From contig JAIXLP010000041.1 of NCBI GenBank assembly GCA_026954015.1, forward strand, positions 8,606-72,605: a stretch of 64,000 nucleotides of DNA, in the 5' to 3' direction. The notes beneath the pieces were generated by a model that did no database searches, had not been told where the DNA came from, and saw nothing but the letters and a program-made list of their open reading frames with translations. Of the stretch, positions 9,323-17,826 are shown piece by piece. A program made the position numbers and the translations under genes. Each line of letters starts with the position of its first letter. Within the stretch, counting starts at the first letter, position 1. The stretch is from Burkholderiales bacterium. GTDB taxonomy: Bacteria; Pseudomonadota; Gammaproteobacteria; Burkholderiales; Burkholderiaceae_C.

Positions 9323-9709
9323 GTGACCCCAACCCTGCGTTTTCTCATCGTCGACGATTTCTCGACCATGCGTCGCATCGTGCGCAACCTGCTCAAGGAG
9401 TGCGGGTTCACCGAGACCGACGAGGCCGAGGACGGCGCGATTGCGCTGCAAAAACTGCGCAGCGAGCATTTCGATTTCGTCATCACCGACATCAACATGC
9501 CGAACGTGGACGGCTTCCAGCTGCTCGCACAGATCAAGAACGACGCAAAGCTCAAGCACCTGCCGGTGCTGGTGGTGACCGCAGAGGCGCGCAAGGAAGA
9601 CATCGTCGCGGCAGCGCAAGGTGGCGCGGCGGGGTACATCGTCAAGCCCTTCAACAAGGCGACGCTTCAAGAGAAGGTGTCGCTCGTGGTCAAGAAGCTC
9701 GGGCTCTGA
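9323..9709 (+). CDS. cheY: Chemotaxis response regulator CheY
   Basis: 128 residues, a single receiver domain, starting at a GTG. The acidic pair D11/D12, phosphorylated D56 ([13 protein letters not shown]), T86 and K108 are all present, so it should be phosphorylatable. It is very close to CheY proteins that bind FliM and switch motor direction. It stands alone: no cheA, cheW, cheR, cheB or receptor lies upstream after motB, and cheZ, often found between cheY and flhB, is missing. Its kinase must be encoded elsewhere or be the CheA-like protein at 52398. Confidence 0.95.
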   Translation: MTPTLRFLIVDDFSTMRRIVRNLLKECGFTETDEAEDGAIALQKLRSEHFDFVITDINMPNVDGFQLLAQIKNDAKLKHLPVLVVTAEARKEDIVAAAQGGAAGYIVKPFNKATLQEKVSLVVKKLGL

Positions 9710-9731
9710 CGCCACACACCGCATTTCGCGG

Positions 9732-9782
9732 GCTGAATTGGCTTCCAGGCCTTACCAGCAAAGCGCAAGACGCTATGTAAAG
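9732..9782 (-). repeat. Short dispersed hairpin repeat, copy 2
   Basis: On the minus strand it reads CATAGCGTCTTGCGCTTTGC, then GTAAGGCCTGGAAGCCAATT, following the family order (tagc, GCGCTT, AAG, GGCC, AATT). It occupies the gap between cheY and flhB, where cheZ is found in some relatives. Confidence 0.6.
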
Positions 9783-9829
9783 CAGTGCATGTCGCGCTGA
9801 ACTGGACCGTGTGGCCGCCGTTGTTCGCG

Positions 9830-9858
9830 CTTTAGCGTTGCGCCCGGATTCCGACAAT
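9830..9858 (+). promoter_or_regulatory. Flagellar-type promoter of flhB
   Basis: CTTT at 9830-9833, 19 bases, then GACAAT at 9853-9858, within the larger match CGCTTTAGC that also stands before flgI. It lies 25 bases before the flhB start and would drive flhB-flhA-flhF and perhaps fliA. Confidence 0.6.
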
Positions 9859-9883
9859 GGCCTGACCCGAAACGCAGGCCCCC

Positions 9884-11035
9884 ATGGACTCCAGCCAAGA
9901 CAAGCAACTGCCGGCAACGGAGCGCAGGCTCCAGAAAGCGCGCGAGGACGGACAGACGCCTCGATCGCAGGATCTGTCGCACTTGGCGGTGCTGGGCGCG
10001 TGCGCGGCAGCGCTCTGGATTTTCTTTCCCGCCATGCTGGACGCGCTCGTGCGCGGCATGGACCAGCAGTTCACGTTCGACGCAAGCACCATGCGCGCGC
10101 CTGCGAGCATGTTCACCCGGCTGCAGGCGATGCTCTTCATCGGGCTGGCGATCAGCCTGGCGGCGGCGCTGCTCGCAGCGGTCGCGGCGGTGGCGAGCGC
10201 ACTCGGCTCGGGCGGTTGGGTGTTCAGCCTCAAGCCGATTGCTCCGCAATTCAACCGCCTGAGCCCGCTGCAGGGCGTGAAAAACCTGTGCTCCAGGGAG
10301 AAGCTCGCCAATCTCGGCAAGATGCTGCTGCTGGCCACCGCGCTGATCTACGTGGCGTGGAAGTACATGGCGACGAGCGCCGAGCGCATGGCGCAGCTCG
10401 TGCTGCAGCCGTCCGCGCCGTCGCTGCGCCACGCGGGCGAGTGGATCGGTGGCGGTATCGCGCTGTTGCTGCTCGTGGTGCTGGTGTTTGCGCTCGTGGA
10501 CGTGCCGTTGCAGCGCTACCTGCACAAGTCGCGCCTGAAGATGAGCCACGAGGAGGTCAAGCAGGAGCACAAGGAGTCCGACGGCAACCCCGAGACCAAG
10601 CGGCGCCAGCGTCAGAAGCAGCGCGAGGTGTCCGAACGCGCCAGCGTGAGTGCGGTGCCCAACGCCGACTTCGTCGTGATGAACCCGACCCACTACGCGG
10701 TGGCGCTGAAGTACGACGAGGCGTCGATGAGCGCGCCGCAGGTGATCTCCAAGGGCACGGACCTGCTGGCGTTCCGCATCCGCGACCTGGCGCAGGAACA
10801 CGCGGTGCCGGTGCTGCGCTCGCCCATGCTGGCGCGCGCGCTCTATGCACACGCCGATCTGGATCAACCCATTCCCGCGCAGCTCTACACCGCGGTGGCG
10901 CAGGTGCTCGCCTACGTCTACCGCCTCAAGGCGGCGCTGCGCGGCGCCGGTCCCATGCCGGGCGCCGAGCCCGTGCCGGATGCGCACATTCCGCCTGAAC
11001 TCGATCCGCATTCGCCGCAAGCGCAACGGCACTAG
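9884..11035 (+). CDS. flhB: Flagellar type III export switch protein FlhB
   Basis: 383 residues: four membrane helices in the first 215 residues, then a cytoplasmic domain with the autocleavage motif NPTH at residues 267-270. Cleavage between N and P switches export from rod/hook to filament substrates when FliK signals hook completion. The C-terminal tail after about residue 350 is proline-rich and probably flexible. It starts the flhB-flhA-flhF run; flhA follows after 6 bases. Confidence 0.98.
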   Translation: MDSSQDKQLPATERRLQKAREDGQTPRSQDLSHLAVLGACAAALWIFFPAMLDALVRGMDQQFTFDASTMRAPASMFTRLQAMLFIGLAISLAAALLAAVAAVASALGSGGWVFSLKPIAPQFNRLSPLQGVKNLCSREKLANLGKMLLLATALIYVAWKYMATSAERMAQLVLQPSAPSLRHAGEWIGGGIALLLLVVLVFALVDVPLQRYLHKSRLKMSHEEVKQEHKESDGNPETKRRQRQKQREVSERASVSAVPNADFVVMNPTHYAVALKYDEASMSAPQVISKGTDLLAFRIRDLAQEHAVPVLRSPMLARALYAHADLDQPIPAQLYTAVAQVLAYVYRLKAALRGAGPMPGAEPVPDAHIPPELDPHSPQAQRH

Positions 11036-11041
11036 ACCCGC

Positions 11042-13126
11042 ATGTCTCCTTCGATCCAATCCGCACGTCTATGGGCCGGGGCCAACCGCTCGGCCATCCA
11101 GGGCCTGTCGGCGCCGGTGCTCATCGTCGCGATCCTCGCGCTCATGGTGCTGCCGATCCCGGCCTGGCTGCTCGACACCTTCTTCACGCTCAACATCGCG
11201 GTCGCGTTGATGGTGATGATGGTGGCCGCCTACATGATCCGGCCGCTCGATTTCGCGGCCTTCCCGGCGGTACTGCTGCTCACCACGCTGATGCGCCTGT
11301 CGCTCAACGTCGCATCCACGCGCGTGGTTCTGCTCGACGGCCACACCGGCCCGGGTGCGGCGGGCGCGGTGATCGAGGCGTTCGGACACTTTTTGATCGG
11401 TGGCAACTTCGCGGTCGGCCTCATCGTGTTCGCGATCCTCGTCGTGATCAACTTCGTTGTCGTGACCAAGGGCGCCGAGCGCATCGCCGAGGTGTCCGCG
11501 CGCTTCACGCTGGACGCGATGCCGGGCAAGCAGATGGCGGTGGACGCGGACCTGAACGCCGGCTTGATCGACGAGGCCACGGCCAAGGCGCGGCGGCTGG
11601 AGATCCAGGACGAAGCCAACTTCTTCGGCGCAATGGACGGCGCAAGCAAGTTCGTGCGCGGCGACGCGATCGCCGGCATCCTGATCCTCATCATCAACAT
11701 CATCGGCGGCTTCGCGATCGGCATGCTGTCGCATGACCTGACGGTGAACCAGGCAGCCAACAGCTACATCCTGCTCGCGGTCGGCGACGCGCTGGTGGCG
11801 CAGATTCCGGGCCTGCTGATTTCGGTGGCGGCCGCGATGGTGATCTCGCGCGTCGGCGCCAAGGACCAGGACGTGGGCCGGCAGATCGTCCAGCAGCTCT
11901 TCATGTCGCCACGCGTGCTCGGCATGGCGGCGGCCATTCTGGTGCTGCTGGGGGTGATTCCGGGCATGCCGCACGCGGTGTTCCTCATCATGGGTAGCGC
12001 GCTCGGCTGGGTAGCCTGGACGCTGTTGCAGCGCCAGCGCAAGCCCGCCGCTGTGGAAGCGGCGCCTGCGCCGGTGAGCGACGGCGAGGCGAGCTGGGAC
12101 GACCTGCAGCCTGTGGACCTGCTGGGCCTGGAGCTGGGCTACCGCCTGATCGCACTCGTGGACAAGAACCGCCAGGGCGACCTGCTTACACGCATCAAGG
12201 GCGTGCGCCGCAAGTTCGCGCAGGAGGTGGGCTTTCTGCCGCCTGCGGTGCACGTGCGCGACAACCTGGAGCTCAAGCCGAGCAGCTACCGCATCCTGCT
12301 GCGTGGCGTCGTTGCGGGCGAGGGTGAGGCGCACCCGGGCATGTTCCTGGCGATCAACCCCGGCGGCATCACCACGCCGCTCATCGGCACGCCCACGACG
12401 GACCCGGCCTTCGGCCTGCCCGCACACTGGATCGACGCGGCGCAGAAGGAAGCAGCCCAAATGGCGGGCTTTACGGTGGTTGATTCCGAAACCGTCATGG
12501 CGACCCATTTGTCACACTTGATGCAGGTGCAGGCGGCGCGGCTCTTGAGCCGCACGGAGACGCAGCAGCTCGTGGAACACGTGATGCGCCTCGCGCCCAA
12601 GTTGATAGAAGAAGTGGTGCCCAAGATGGTTTCGATCACGACGTTCCAGAAAGTGCTGCAGCTCTTGCTGGAAGAGGCGGTGCACATCCGCGACATCCGC
12701 ACCATCGTCGAGACGCTGGCCGAATTCGCGGGCAGCACGCAGGATCCGGCCGAACTCGTGCGCCAGGTGCGCATCGCGCTTGCGCCCGCCATCGTGCAAC
12801 AGATCTACGGCCCGGCAAGCGAACTCAGCGTGATCGCGATCGAACCCGAACTCGAACGCCTGCTGGTGCAGGCGCTCACGGGCAGCAACGGCCCGGCGCT
12901 CGACCCGGGCGTGGCCGATCTGCTCACGCGCAAGGCGGCCGAGGTGGCCAACCAGCAGGAAGAAATGGGCATCCCCGCGTGCCTGCTGGTGCCCGACGCC
13001 ATCCGAAGCAGCATCGCGCGGCTCGTGCGCCGCGTGGCGCCGCGCCTGCAGGTGCTCTCGCATAGCGAGATTCCTGAATCCCACACCATACGCATAGGCC
13101 CCGTCCTGAAAGGTGCAACGTCATGA
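11042..13126 (+). CDS. flhA: Flagellar export gate protein FlhA
   Basis: 694 residues, usual size. The N-terminal half carries about eight membrane helices and the highly conserved FHIPEP-family block from about residue 140 (TKGAERIAEVSARFTLDAMP) through LNAGLIDEATAKARR. The C-terminal cytoplasmic half docks export chaperones and substrates. It converts proton motive force into substrate export. The end overlaps the flhF start in an ATGA, indicating translational coupling. Confidence 0.98.
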   Translation: MSPSIQSARLWAGANRSAIQGLSAPVLIVAILALMVLPIPAWLLDTFFTLNIAVALMVMMVAAYMIRPLDFAAFPAVLLLTTLMRLSLNVASTRVVLLDGHTGPGAAGAVIEAFGHFLIGGNFAVGLIVFAILVVINFVVVTKGAERIAEVSARFTLDAMPGKQMAVDADLNAGLIDEATAKARRLEIQDEANFFGAMDGASKFVRGDAIAGILILIINIIGGFAIGMLSHDLTVNQAANSYILLAVGDALVAQIPGLLISVAAAMVISRVGAKDQDVGRQIVQQLFMSPRVLGMAAAILVLLGVIPGMPHAVFLIMGSALGWVAWTLLQRQRKPAAVEAAPAPVSDGEASWDDLQPVDLLGLELGYRLIALVDKNRQGDLLTRIKGVRRKFAQEVGFLPPAVHVRDNLELKPSSYRILLRGVVAGEGEAHPGMFLAINPGGITTPLIGTPTTDPAFGLPAHWIDAAQKEAAQMAGFTVVDSETVMATHLSHLMQVQAARLLSRTETQQLVEHVMRLAPKLIEEVVPKMVSITTFQKVLQLLLEEAVHIRDIRTIVETLAEFAGSTQDPAELVRQVRIALAPAIVQQIYGPASELSVIAIEPELERLLVQALTGSNGPALDPGVADLLTRKAAEVANQQEEMGIPACLLVPDAIRSSIARLVRRVAPRLQVLSHSEIPESHTIRIGPVLKGATS

Positions 13127-14589
13127 ACATCCAGCGTTTTCACGCTCCCACCGCGCGGGAGGCCCTGGCCAAGGCGCGCATGACCTTTGGCGAGGGCACC
13201 TTGATTCTTTCCAACCGCCCCTCGGCGGGTGGCGTGGAGGTGGTGGCGACCGTCGAAGAGGAGCTTGCCACGCCGCAACCGCAGCCCGTGGCCGTCTCCC
13301 CGAGCCCCCGGTTGCAGGAACGGGCGGACGACCTTGCCGCCAGCCCGGTGCGCACGCAGCATGCGCACGATGGCCTGGTGCGCAGCTCGGCCGCCAAGGA
13401 TGCCGAGCAGCTCGCGATGAGCACGCTGTCGTTCCAGGATTACGTACGTGAGCGCATGCTGCGCCGGCGCAAGGAGGCGCTGCAAGGTGGCGCCGGCGTG
13501 CCGCCGCGCATGAGCGCGCAACCCGCGATGTCGGCAGCACGCCGTGAGCAGGCGGCAGGCACCGAAGCCACCCTTGCGGCAGCACCGGCGCAGGGCCGCG
13601 CTACCGTCGCCCCGACCGTGGTGGGCACCGCATCGCAGCAGCCCCTGATGCAGGAGCTGCAGGCGATGCGCAACCTCATCGAAGACCGGTTCAGCACATT
13701 GGCCTGGCTGGGCCAGGCACGCCAGGACCCGATCCAGTCGGGGCTCATGCTCAAGCTGATCCGCGCGGGCTACTCGCCGGCGCTGGCGCGGGCGCTGCTC
13801 GAGCATCTGCCCGATCGCCTGCCCGCCGCCAACGCCTTGCAGTGGCTTGTGGGCGTGCTCGAGCGCAACCTCAAGACCGACGCGCTGATGCTGCCGCTGC
13901 ACGAGGAGGGGGGCATCCATGCGTTCGTCGGGGCGACCGGCGTGGGCAAGACGACGACGGCGGCCAAGCTGGCCGCGCAGTGCGTGCAGGCGCATGGGGC
14001 GGCCAGCCTGGGGCTGATCACGCTCGATGCCTACCGCCTGGGCGGGCACGAGCAGCTGCGTGCCTACGGTCGCATGCTGGGTGTGGTGGCGCATTTGGCG
14101 CATGACCGCGCCGCGCTGCAGGACCTGCTCGGACTGCTCGCATCCAAGAAGATGGTGCTGATCGACACCAGCGGCGTCTCGCCGCGCGATCCGCGTCGGC
14201 GCGAGCTGCTCGAGGTGCTTGACCTGCCCGAGGTGCGACGCCTGCTGGTGCTCAACGCGAGCAGCCACGGTGACACGCTCGACGACGTGCTGGAGGGTTT
14301 CAAGACCGCCGGCACGCAGCAGGCCATCCTCTCCAAGATCGATGAAGCGGTGAAACTTGGCCCGGCGGTCGACGCGCTGGTGCGCCACCAGATGGTGCTG
14401 CGTGGCGTCACCAACGGCCAGCGCGTGCCCGAGGACTGGGAGCGCGCCGATGCGCACCAGCTGGTGACAGAATCGATGCGCTGCGCCGTCAAATCGGCGT
14501 TCGATCCCAAGGAGATCGAACTCAACTATTTCTTCGCGCAGCCTGGCGCTGTGACTGGCGCGGATGCGGAGCTGGCCCATGTTGCGTGA
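13123..14589 (+). CDS. flhF: Flagellar biosynthesis GTPase FlhF
   Basis: 488 residues. An N-terminal domain opens MNIQRFHAPTAREALAKARM, a low-complexity linker follows, and an SRP-type GTPase domain carries the P-loop GATGVGKTT near residue 270, then LDAYRLGGHEQLRAYG and the LIDTSG box. FlhF helps place and number flagella and normally partners FlhG, which activates its GTPase. No flhG follows; only about 106 bases separate it from fliA. It overlaps flhA by 4 bases. Confidence 0.96.
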   Translation: MNIQRFHAPTAREALAKARMTFGEGTLILSNRPSAGGVEVVATVEEELATPQPQPVAVSPSPRLQERADDLAASPVRTQHAHDGLVRSSAAKDAEQLAMSTLSFQDYVRERMLRRRKEALQGGAGVPPRMSAQPAMSAARREQAAGTEATLAAAPAQGRATVAPTVVGTASQQPLMQELQAMRNLIEDRFSTLAWLGQARQDPIQSGLMLKLIRAGYSPALARALLEHLPDRLPAANALQWLVGVLERNLKTDALMLPLHEEGGIHAFVGATGVGKTTTAAKLAAQCVQAHGAASLGLITLDAYRLGGHEQLRAYGRMLGVVAHLAHDRAALQDLLGLLASKKMVLIDTSGVSPRDPRRRELLEVLDLPEVRRLLVLNASSHGDTLDDVLEGFKTAGTQQAILSKIDEAVKLGPAVDALVRHQMVLRGVTNGQRVPEDWERADAHQLVTESMRCAVKSAFDPKEIELNYFFAQPGAVTGADAELAHVA

Positions 14590-14695
14590 TGTGTACCACG
14601 GCGTGTGCCCGCCGTCGCTGGCTCGCGTGCCTGCCGCAGGTGCGGCGGCCGCCCCGTCTGCCCTCGACGCTCGTCATTGGGAGCATTGATTTCAC

Positions 14696-15424
14696 ATGTA
14701 CACGGCCAAAGGACAACTCGACCGCGACGCGCTGTTCCACCAGCATGTGCCGCTGGTGCGGCGCATCGCGCACCACATGATCGCCAAGCTCCCGGCGAAC
14801 GTGGAGATCGACGATCTGATCCAGGTGGGGCTCATGGGCCTCACCGACGCGCTCTCGCGCTACGAGGTCAACCAGGGCGTGCAGTTCGAGACCTTCGCGA
14901 CACAGCGCATCCGCGGCGCGATGCTCGACGAGCTGCGCGAAAACGACTGGATGAGCCGCAGCTCGCGCAAGAGCCAGAAGGAGATCGAGCGGGCGGTGCG
15001 CCGCGCCGAGCAGCGGCTCGGGCGCTGCCCGCTCGAATCGGAAATCGCGGACGAGCTTGAAATGGAGCTGTCTGCCTACCAGGCGCTGCTCGGCAAGGTG
15101 CGCGGGGCGCAGCTCGTCTACCTCGAGGACATAGGCCACGGGGGTGGCGATGAGGATGGCTCGGGTGAGGGCTTTCTGGACCGGCACGTCGCCGACGAGG
15201 GAGCCGACCCGGTCGTGCTGCTGCGCGATGAAGGCATACGCCGCGCCCTCGTGGTGGCCATCGAGCAGTTGCCTGAACGCGAAAAACACATCATGGGCAT
15301 GTACTACGAGCAGGACATGAACCTCAAGGAAATTGCCGCGGTGCTGGGCGTGACCGAGTCGCGCGTGTGCCAGTTGCACAGCCAGGCGGTCGCGCGCCTG
15401 CGCAACAAGATGCGTGACCATTGA
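14696..15424 (+). CDS. fliA: RNA polymerase sigma-28 factor FliA
   Basis: 242 residues, normal for FliA. Region 2 (LVRRIAHHMIAKLPANVEIDD, FETFATQRIRGAMLDELR) recognises the -10 box and melts DNA; region 4 (LPEREKHIMGMYYEQDMNLKEIA, LGVTESRVCQLHSQA) recognises the -35 box. It directs late flagellar transcription and is held by FlgM. Matching sites are visible before fliC2 and flgM. GGGAG lies about 12 bases before the ATG. It may be cotranscribed with flhF. Confidence 0.97.
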   Translation: MYTAKGQLDRDALFHQHVPLVRRIAHHMIAKLPANVEIDDLIQVGLMGLTDALSRYEVNQGVQFETFATQRIRGAMLDELRENDWMSRSSRKSQKEIERAVRRAEQRLGRCPLESEIADELEMELSAYQALLGKVRGAQLVYLEDIGHGGGDEDGSGEGFLDRHVADEGADPVVLLRDEGIRRALVVAIEQLPEREKHIMGMYYEQDMNLKEIAAVLGVTESRVCQLHSQAVARLRNKMRDH

Positions 15425-15629
15425 GCGGGGGAGGCGGGGACGCGAGCCAAGCGCTCGTCCGCCCGGTAGCTGCGTACTTTGCGCGGGCCTTCCCGGTCGC
15501 AGGCACGATCCAGTCAAGCGTGGCGCTATCGCACTGAAGGAATACGGCGCACCGCGCGATTGATTGCGGGCACGGCCTGCCCTCCTGTGGCCCTCATGGG
15601 GGCACTTTCCCAGAGTCGCGATTCGACGC

Positions 15630-15974
15630 CTAACCCGGTGCGTGGTAGACGCGCGGGCCGGAGACGCTTGAGGGTCCGTAGGTGGCGTTCTGCAGCGGGG
15701 GCAGCAGGGTGCTGGCCTGTTGGCGGGTCAGCGACAGGACGCGTGCGAGCTGGTTGCGGACCTGACCGAGCTGGAACGACAGTGCCTGGGCACGCCGCAA
15801 CGCGGCGCCCGGCAACGGGTTGGGGGCGCCCCTGAAAACCTGAGCGAGTGCGGTGATGGCGGAGCGCGCCTGGTCGGCTGCGGGCTCGAGCGCGTCGGTG
15901 TCGGATGTCAGCAGCGCCGCCTGCACCGCGTGCAGTTGCGCTTCGATTTCGGAGAGGGCAGCGTCCAGTTGCAT
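15630..15974 (-). CDS. flgN: FlgN-like flagellar chaperone
   Basis: 114 residues, helical, with no signal peptide, 50 bases after flgM on the same strand. AGGAG stands 10 bases before the ATG. Position behind flgM and the size fit FlgN, the cytosolic chaperone of the hook-filament junction proteins FlgK and FlgL. The family is weakly conserved, so the call depends on context. It converges on fliA across 205 bases (15425-15629) in which I find no gene and no convincing terminator. Confidence 0.75.
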   Translation of the reverse strand: MQLDAALSEIEAQLHAVQAALLTSDTDALEPAADQARSAITALAQVFRGAPNPLPGAALRRAQALSFQLGQVRNQLARVLSLTRQQASTLLPPLQNATYGPSSVSGPRVYHAPG

Positions 15975-16024
15975 GGGAAGAGGGCTCCTGGTGTCGAGCG
16001 TGGCAACCGCTGGCGTCGTGCCGC

Positions 16025-16351
16025 CTACTGGCGGTTGGCCCGTGCGTGGGCGAGGATTTCGGATGCGTTTTCGAGCAGCTTGTCCGCGACGACCCCGGCG
16101 TTGACCTGGAACGTGCCGTTTTCGATGGCGGTCTTCACGCGGTCCACCTTGGCAGCGTCGAAGTCGCCCTGGACGCGGCCGGTGGTTGCGGCTTGCTGCA
16201 CGCTCGAAGACAGGGTTACCGATGCGCCGGGCGGGTGCGCCTGGCCGCCCACGCGCAGCGTGGCATCTGCCGTGCCCGTCTTGGCGGGCGGCTTGCCGGT
16301 CGCGGCGTGTGTCAGGGCGTTCGCGAGGTCCGGATTGTTTCCGACTTTCAT
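16025..16351 (-). CDS. flgM: Anti-sigma-28 factor FlgM
   Basis: 108 residues beginning MKVGNNPDLANALT; GGAGAG precedes this ATG by 7 bases, so the further-upstream in-frame ATG is not used. The C-terminal half (VDRVKTAIENGTFQVNAGVVADKLLENA) is the sigma-binding region typical of the family; the N-terminal part is disordered and polar. FlgM binds FliA until it is exported through the finished hook-basal body. A sigma-28 promoter upstream puts it under FliA's own control, giving negative feedback. Confidence 0.94.
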   Translation of the reverse strand: MKVGNNPDLANALTHAATGKPPAKTGTADATLRVGGQAHPPGASVTLSSSVQQAATTGRVQGDFDAAKVDRVKTAIENGTFQVNAGVVADKLLENASEILAHARANRQ

Positions 16352-16396
16352 TTCACTCTCCACTGCCCCAGGCAAGGCTTGGGGCCTATGGGAAGG

Positions 16397-16423
16397 TTAA
16401 CGACCTCGAGCGCGCAAACTTGA
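16397..16423 (-). promoter_or_regulatory. Sigma-28 (FliA) promoter of flgM-flgN
   Basis: On the minus strand TCAAGTTT (16423-16416), an 11-base spacer, then GTCGTTAA (16404-16397). The upstream box matches 7 of 8 and the -10 box 6 of 8 bases of the FliA consensus, with exact spacing. Transcription would begin near 16390, about 40 bases before flgM. Confidence 0.78.
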
Positions 16424-16453
16424 ACAGGTCGTGGACGCATTAGTCCGAACGGA

Positions 16454-17176
16454 TCATAAAGAGGCATCGATGGTCCCGTCCTCGTTCACGATGCCGGTAA
16501 TGGTGCGGCCGTTTGCCATGCGTACGCGGATGTTCTGTCCGGCCGCGCCGGCGGTCGTGGCCTGGCCCGACGAGACAATGGCGTAACCGGGCCCCTGCGC
16601 GCGTACCTGCACGGGGGCGCCGGCCTTGAACAGGTTGGGCGCGCGCACCATGTTCTGGCGCAGCGCCTGCCCGGCGGCCAGGGGCCGCGCGGCGACCTGG
16701 CCGACCCAGGACTGGGCGGTGGAGACCACGGGCGCCGGGTCGGCTGCCCAGTCCACCTCGGCCTGCATTGCGTCGTGTTCGCCGAGCACGCTGCCCGTGG
16801 TGACGTCCCCGGTGAGCACCCAAGCCGGGCCGAAGGCCTGCACCGTAAGCGGTATGTAGGCGTTCCAGTGCGTTGCCCCTTCCACGCAGCGCAGGCCCAG
16901 GCGTGTGCGGCCCCACAGGCGTGCGCCCGGTGGCAGATAGGGTTGCACGCGCGTGCAGGGCGCGAGGCGCAGGCGCGGATCGAGCTGACCGACGCTCACC
17001 TGCATGCGCAGCGGCGAGGATTCGACGGGCAGCTGGGCGAGCGCCTCGTCGACCCACTGCTGTGTCAGCGCGGCGAGATCCTGCGGCGTGGCGGCCTGCT
17101 GCGCCTGCGCCGGGGAGGCCCACGCGGCCACCAGGGCAGACGCGGCCAGTGCAAGCAACGGGCGAATGACAGTCAT
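16454..17176 (-). CDS. flgA: Flagellar P-ring assembly chaperone FlgA
   Basis: 240 residues starting MTVIRPLLALAASALVAAW, a clear signal peptide ending SPAQA; GGAGG lies 9 bases before this ATG. The C-terminal two thirds is the SAF/ChapFlgA domain (RPLAAGQALRQNMVRAPNLFKAG, then IRVRMANGRTITGIV). In the periplasm FlgA assists FlgI assembly into the P ring. It diverges from flgB across 218 bases and stops 31 bases before the flgM sigma-28 box. Confidence 0.95.
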   Translation of the reverse strand: MTVIRPLLALAASALVAAWASPAQAQQAATPQDLAALTQQWVDEALAQLPVESSPLRMQVSVGQLDPRLRLAPCTRVQPYLPPGARLWGRTRLGLRCVEGATHWNAYIPLTVQAFGPAWVLTGDVTTGSVLGEHDAMQAEVDWAADPAPVVSTAQSWVGQVAARPLAAGQALRQNMVRAPNLFKAGAPVQVRAQGPGYAIVSSGQATTAGAAGQNIRVRMANGRTITGIVNEDGTIDASL

Positions 17177-17298
17177 GACGCCTAACCTCCGAACGCCCTG
17201 CCGCGCGCGAGGGCGGCGGCTTTGGGACGCCTGCAACTCTAGGCCTTCGGCTGGCGCGTGGTGGCGTGAACAGGCGCCAGCGGGGCGCATTTTTCGGA

Positions 17299-17327
17299 CT
17301 TTAGAAAACTGGGGCGCTTTCCATAAT
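17299..17327 (+). promoter_or_regulatory. Flagellar-type promoter of the flgB operon
   Basis: CTTT at 17299-17302, 19 bases, then CATAAT at 17322-17327, the best -10 box of the shared flagellar set. It lies 67 bases before flgB. It would drive the rod/hook operon flgB-flgH or further. Confidence 0.62.
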
Positions 17328-17335
17328 CGACGCAT

Positions 17336-17360
17336 GCCAGTACCGCCGCTGGGCACTGGC
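17336..17360 (+). other. Stem-loop in the flgB leader
   Basis: GCCAGT at 17336-17341 and ACTGGC at 17355-17360 pair perfectly with a 13-base loop. It lies between the predicted flgB promoter and its start codon, so it would form in the 5' leader of the operon mRNA. A role in stability or regulation is conjecture. Confidence 0.4.
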
Positions 17361-17394
17361 ACCCGTTGCACGCACAGCGTGAGGTCTTCATCAC

Positions 17395-17805
17395 ATGCTC
17401 GACAAGCTGACATCCCCACTTGATCTGCACGGCAGCGCGCTGCAGCTGCGTGCGCAGCGTCAGAGCATGATCGCAAGCAACATCGCCAACGCCGACACCC
17501 CGGGGTACAAGGCGCGGGACTTCAATTTCGCCGATGCCCTGCGGCAGGTCAGTGCCGGGCACCACGGGGCGAGCCTGGCGCCGCAAGCGAGCGGCAACCC
17601 GCGGCACATGGCGCTGCGCCCCACGGGCCAGGGCCCGGAGCGGTCCGGGTATGCGCAGCAGACGGAACCGGCGCTGGACGACAACAGCGTGGACATGGAC
17701 CGTGAGCGCGCGGCCTTCGTGGACAACGCAGTGCGCTACGAGGCGACGCTGCGCTTCATCAACTACCAGTCGCGCACGCTGCAAAGCGCGATCACTGGCC
17801 AGTAG
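17395..17805 (+). CDS. flgB: Flagellar basal-body rod protein FlgB
   Basis: 136 residues. The N-terminal rod motif ASNIANADTPGYKARDF and the C-terminal helix DMDRERAAFVDNAVRYEATLRF are diagnostic of the proximal rod protein FlgB. Exported without a signal peptide by the flagellar type III system. First gene of the operon; flgC follows after 21 bases. Confidence 0.97.
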   Translation: MLDKLTSPLDLHGSALQLRAQRQSMIASNIANADTPGYKARDFNFADALRQVSAGHHGASLAPQASGNPRHMALRPTGQGPERSGYAQQTEPALDDNSVDMDRERAAFVDNAVRYEATLRFINYQSRTLQSAITGQ

Positions 17806-17826
17806 GCCTAGGGTGGAGGAGCCGCC

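Noticed and set aside
14586-14780. Small frames between flhF and fliA as an flhG remnant
   Set aside because: They show no P-loop or MinD-like sequence and overlap the fliA coding start.
15460-15520. Another copy of the dispersed short repeat after fliA (GGTAGCTGCGTACTTTGCGC)
   Set aside because: Only the first 10 or so bases fit; the AAGCGC and AATTT parts are missing.
17353-17372. A sigma-54-like site (TGGCAC and TTGCA) before flgB
   Set aside because: The GG and GC pairs are 8 bases apart instead of the required 10, so a sigma-54 polymerase should not use it.
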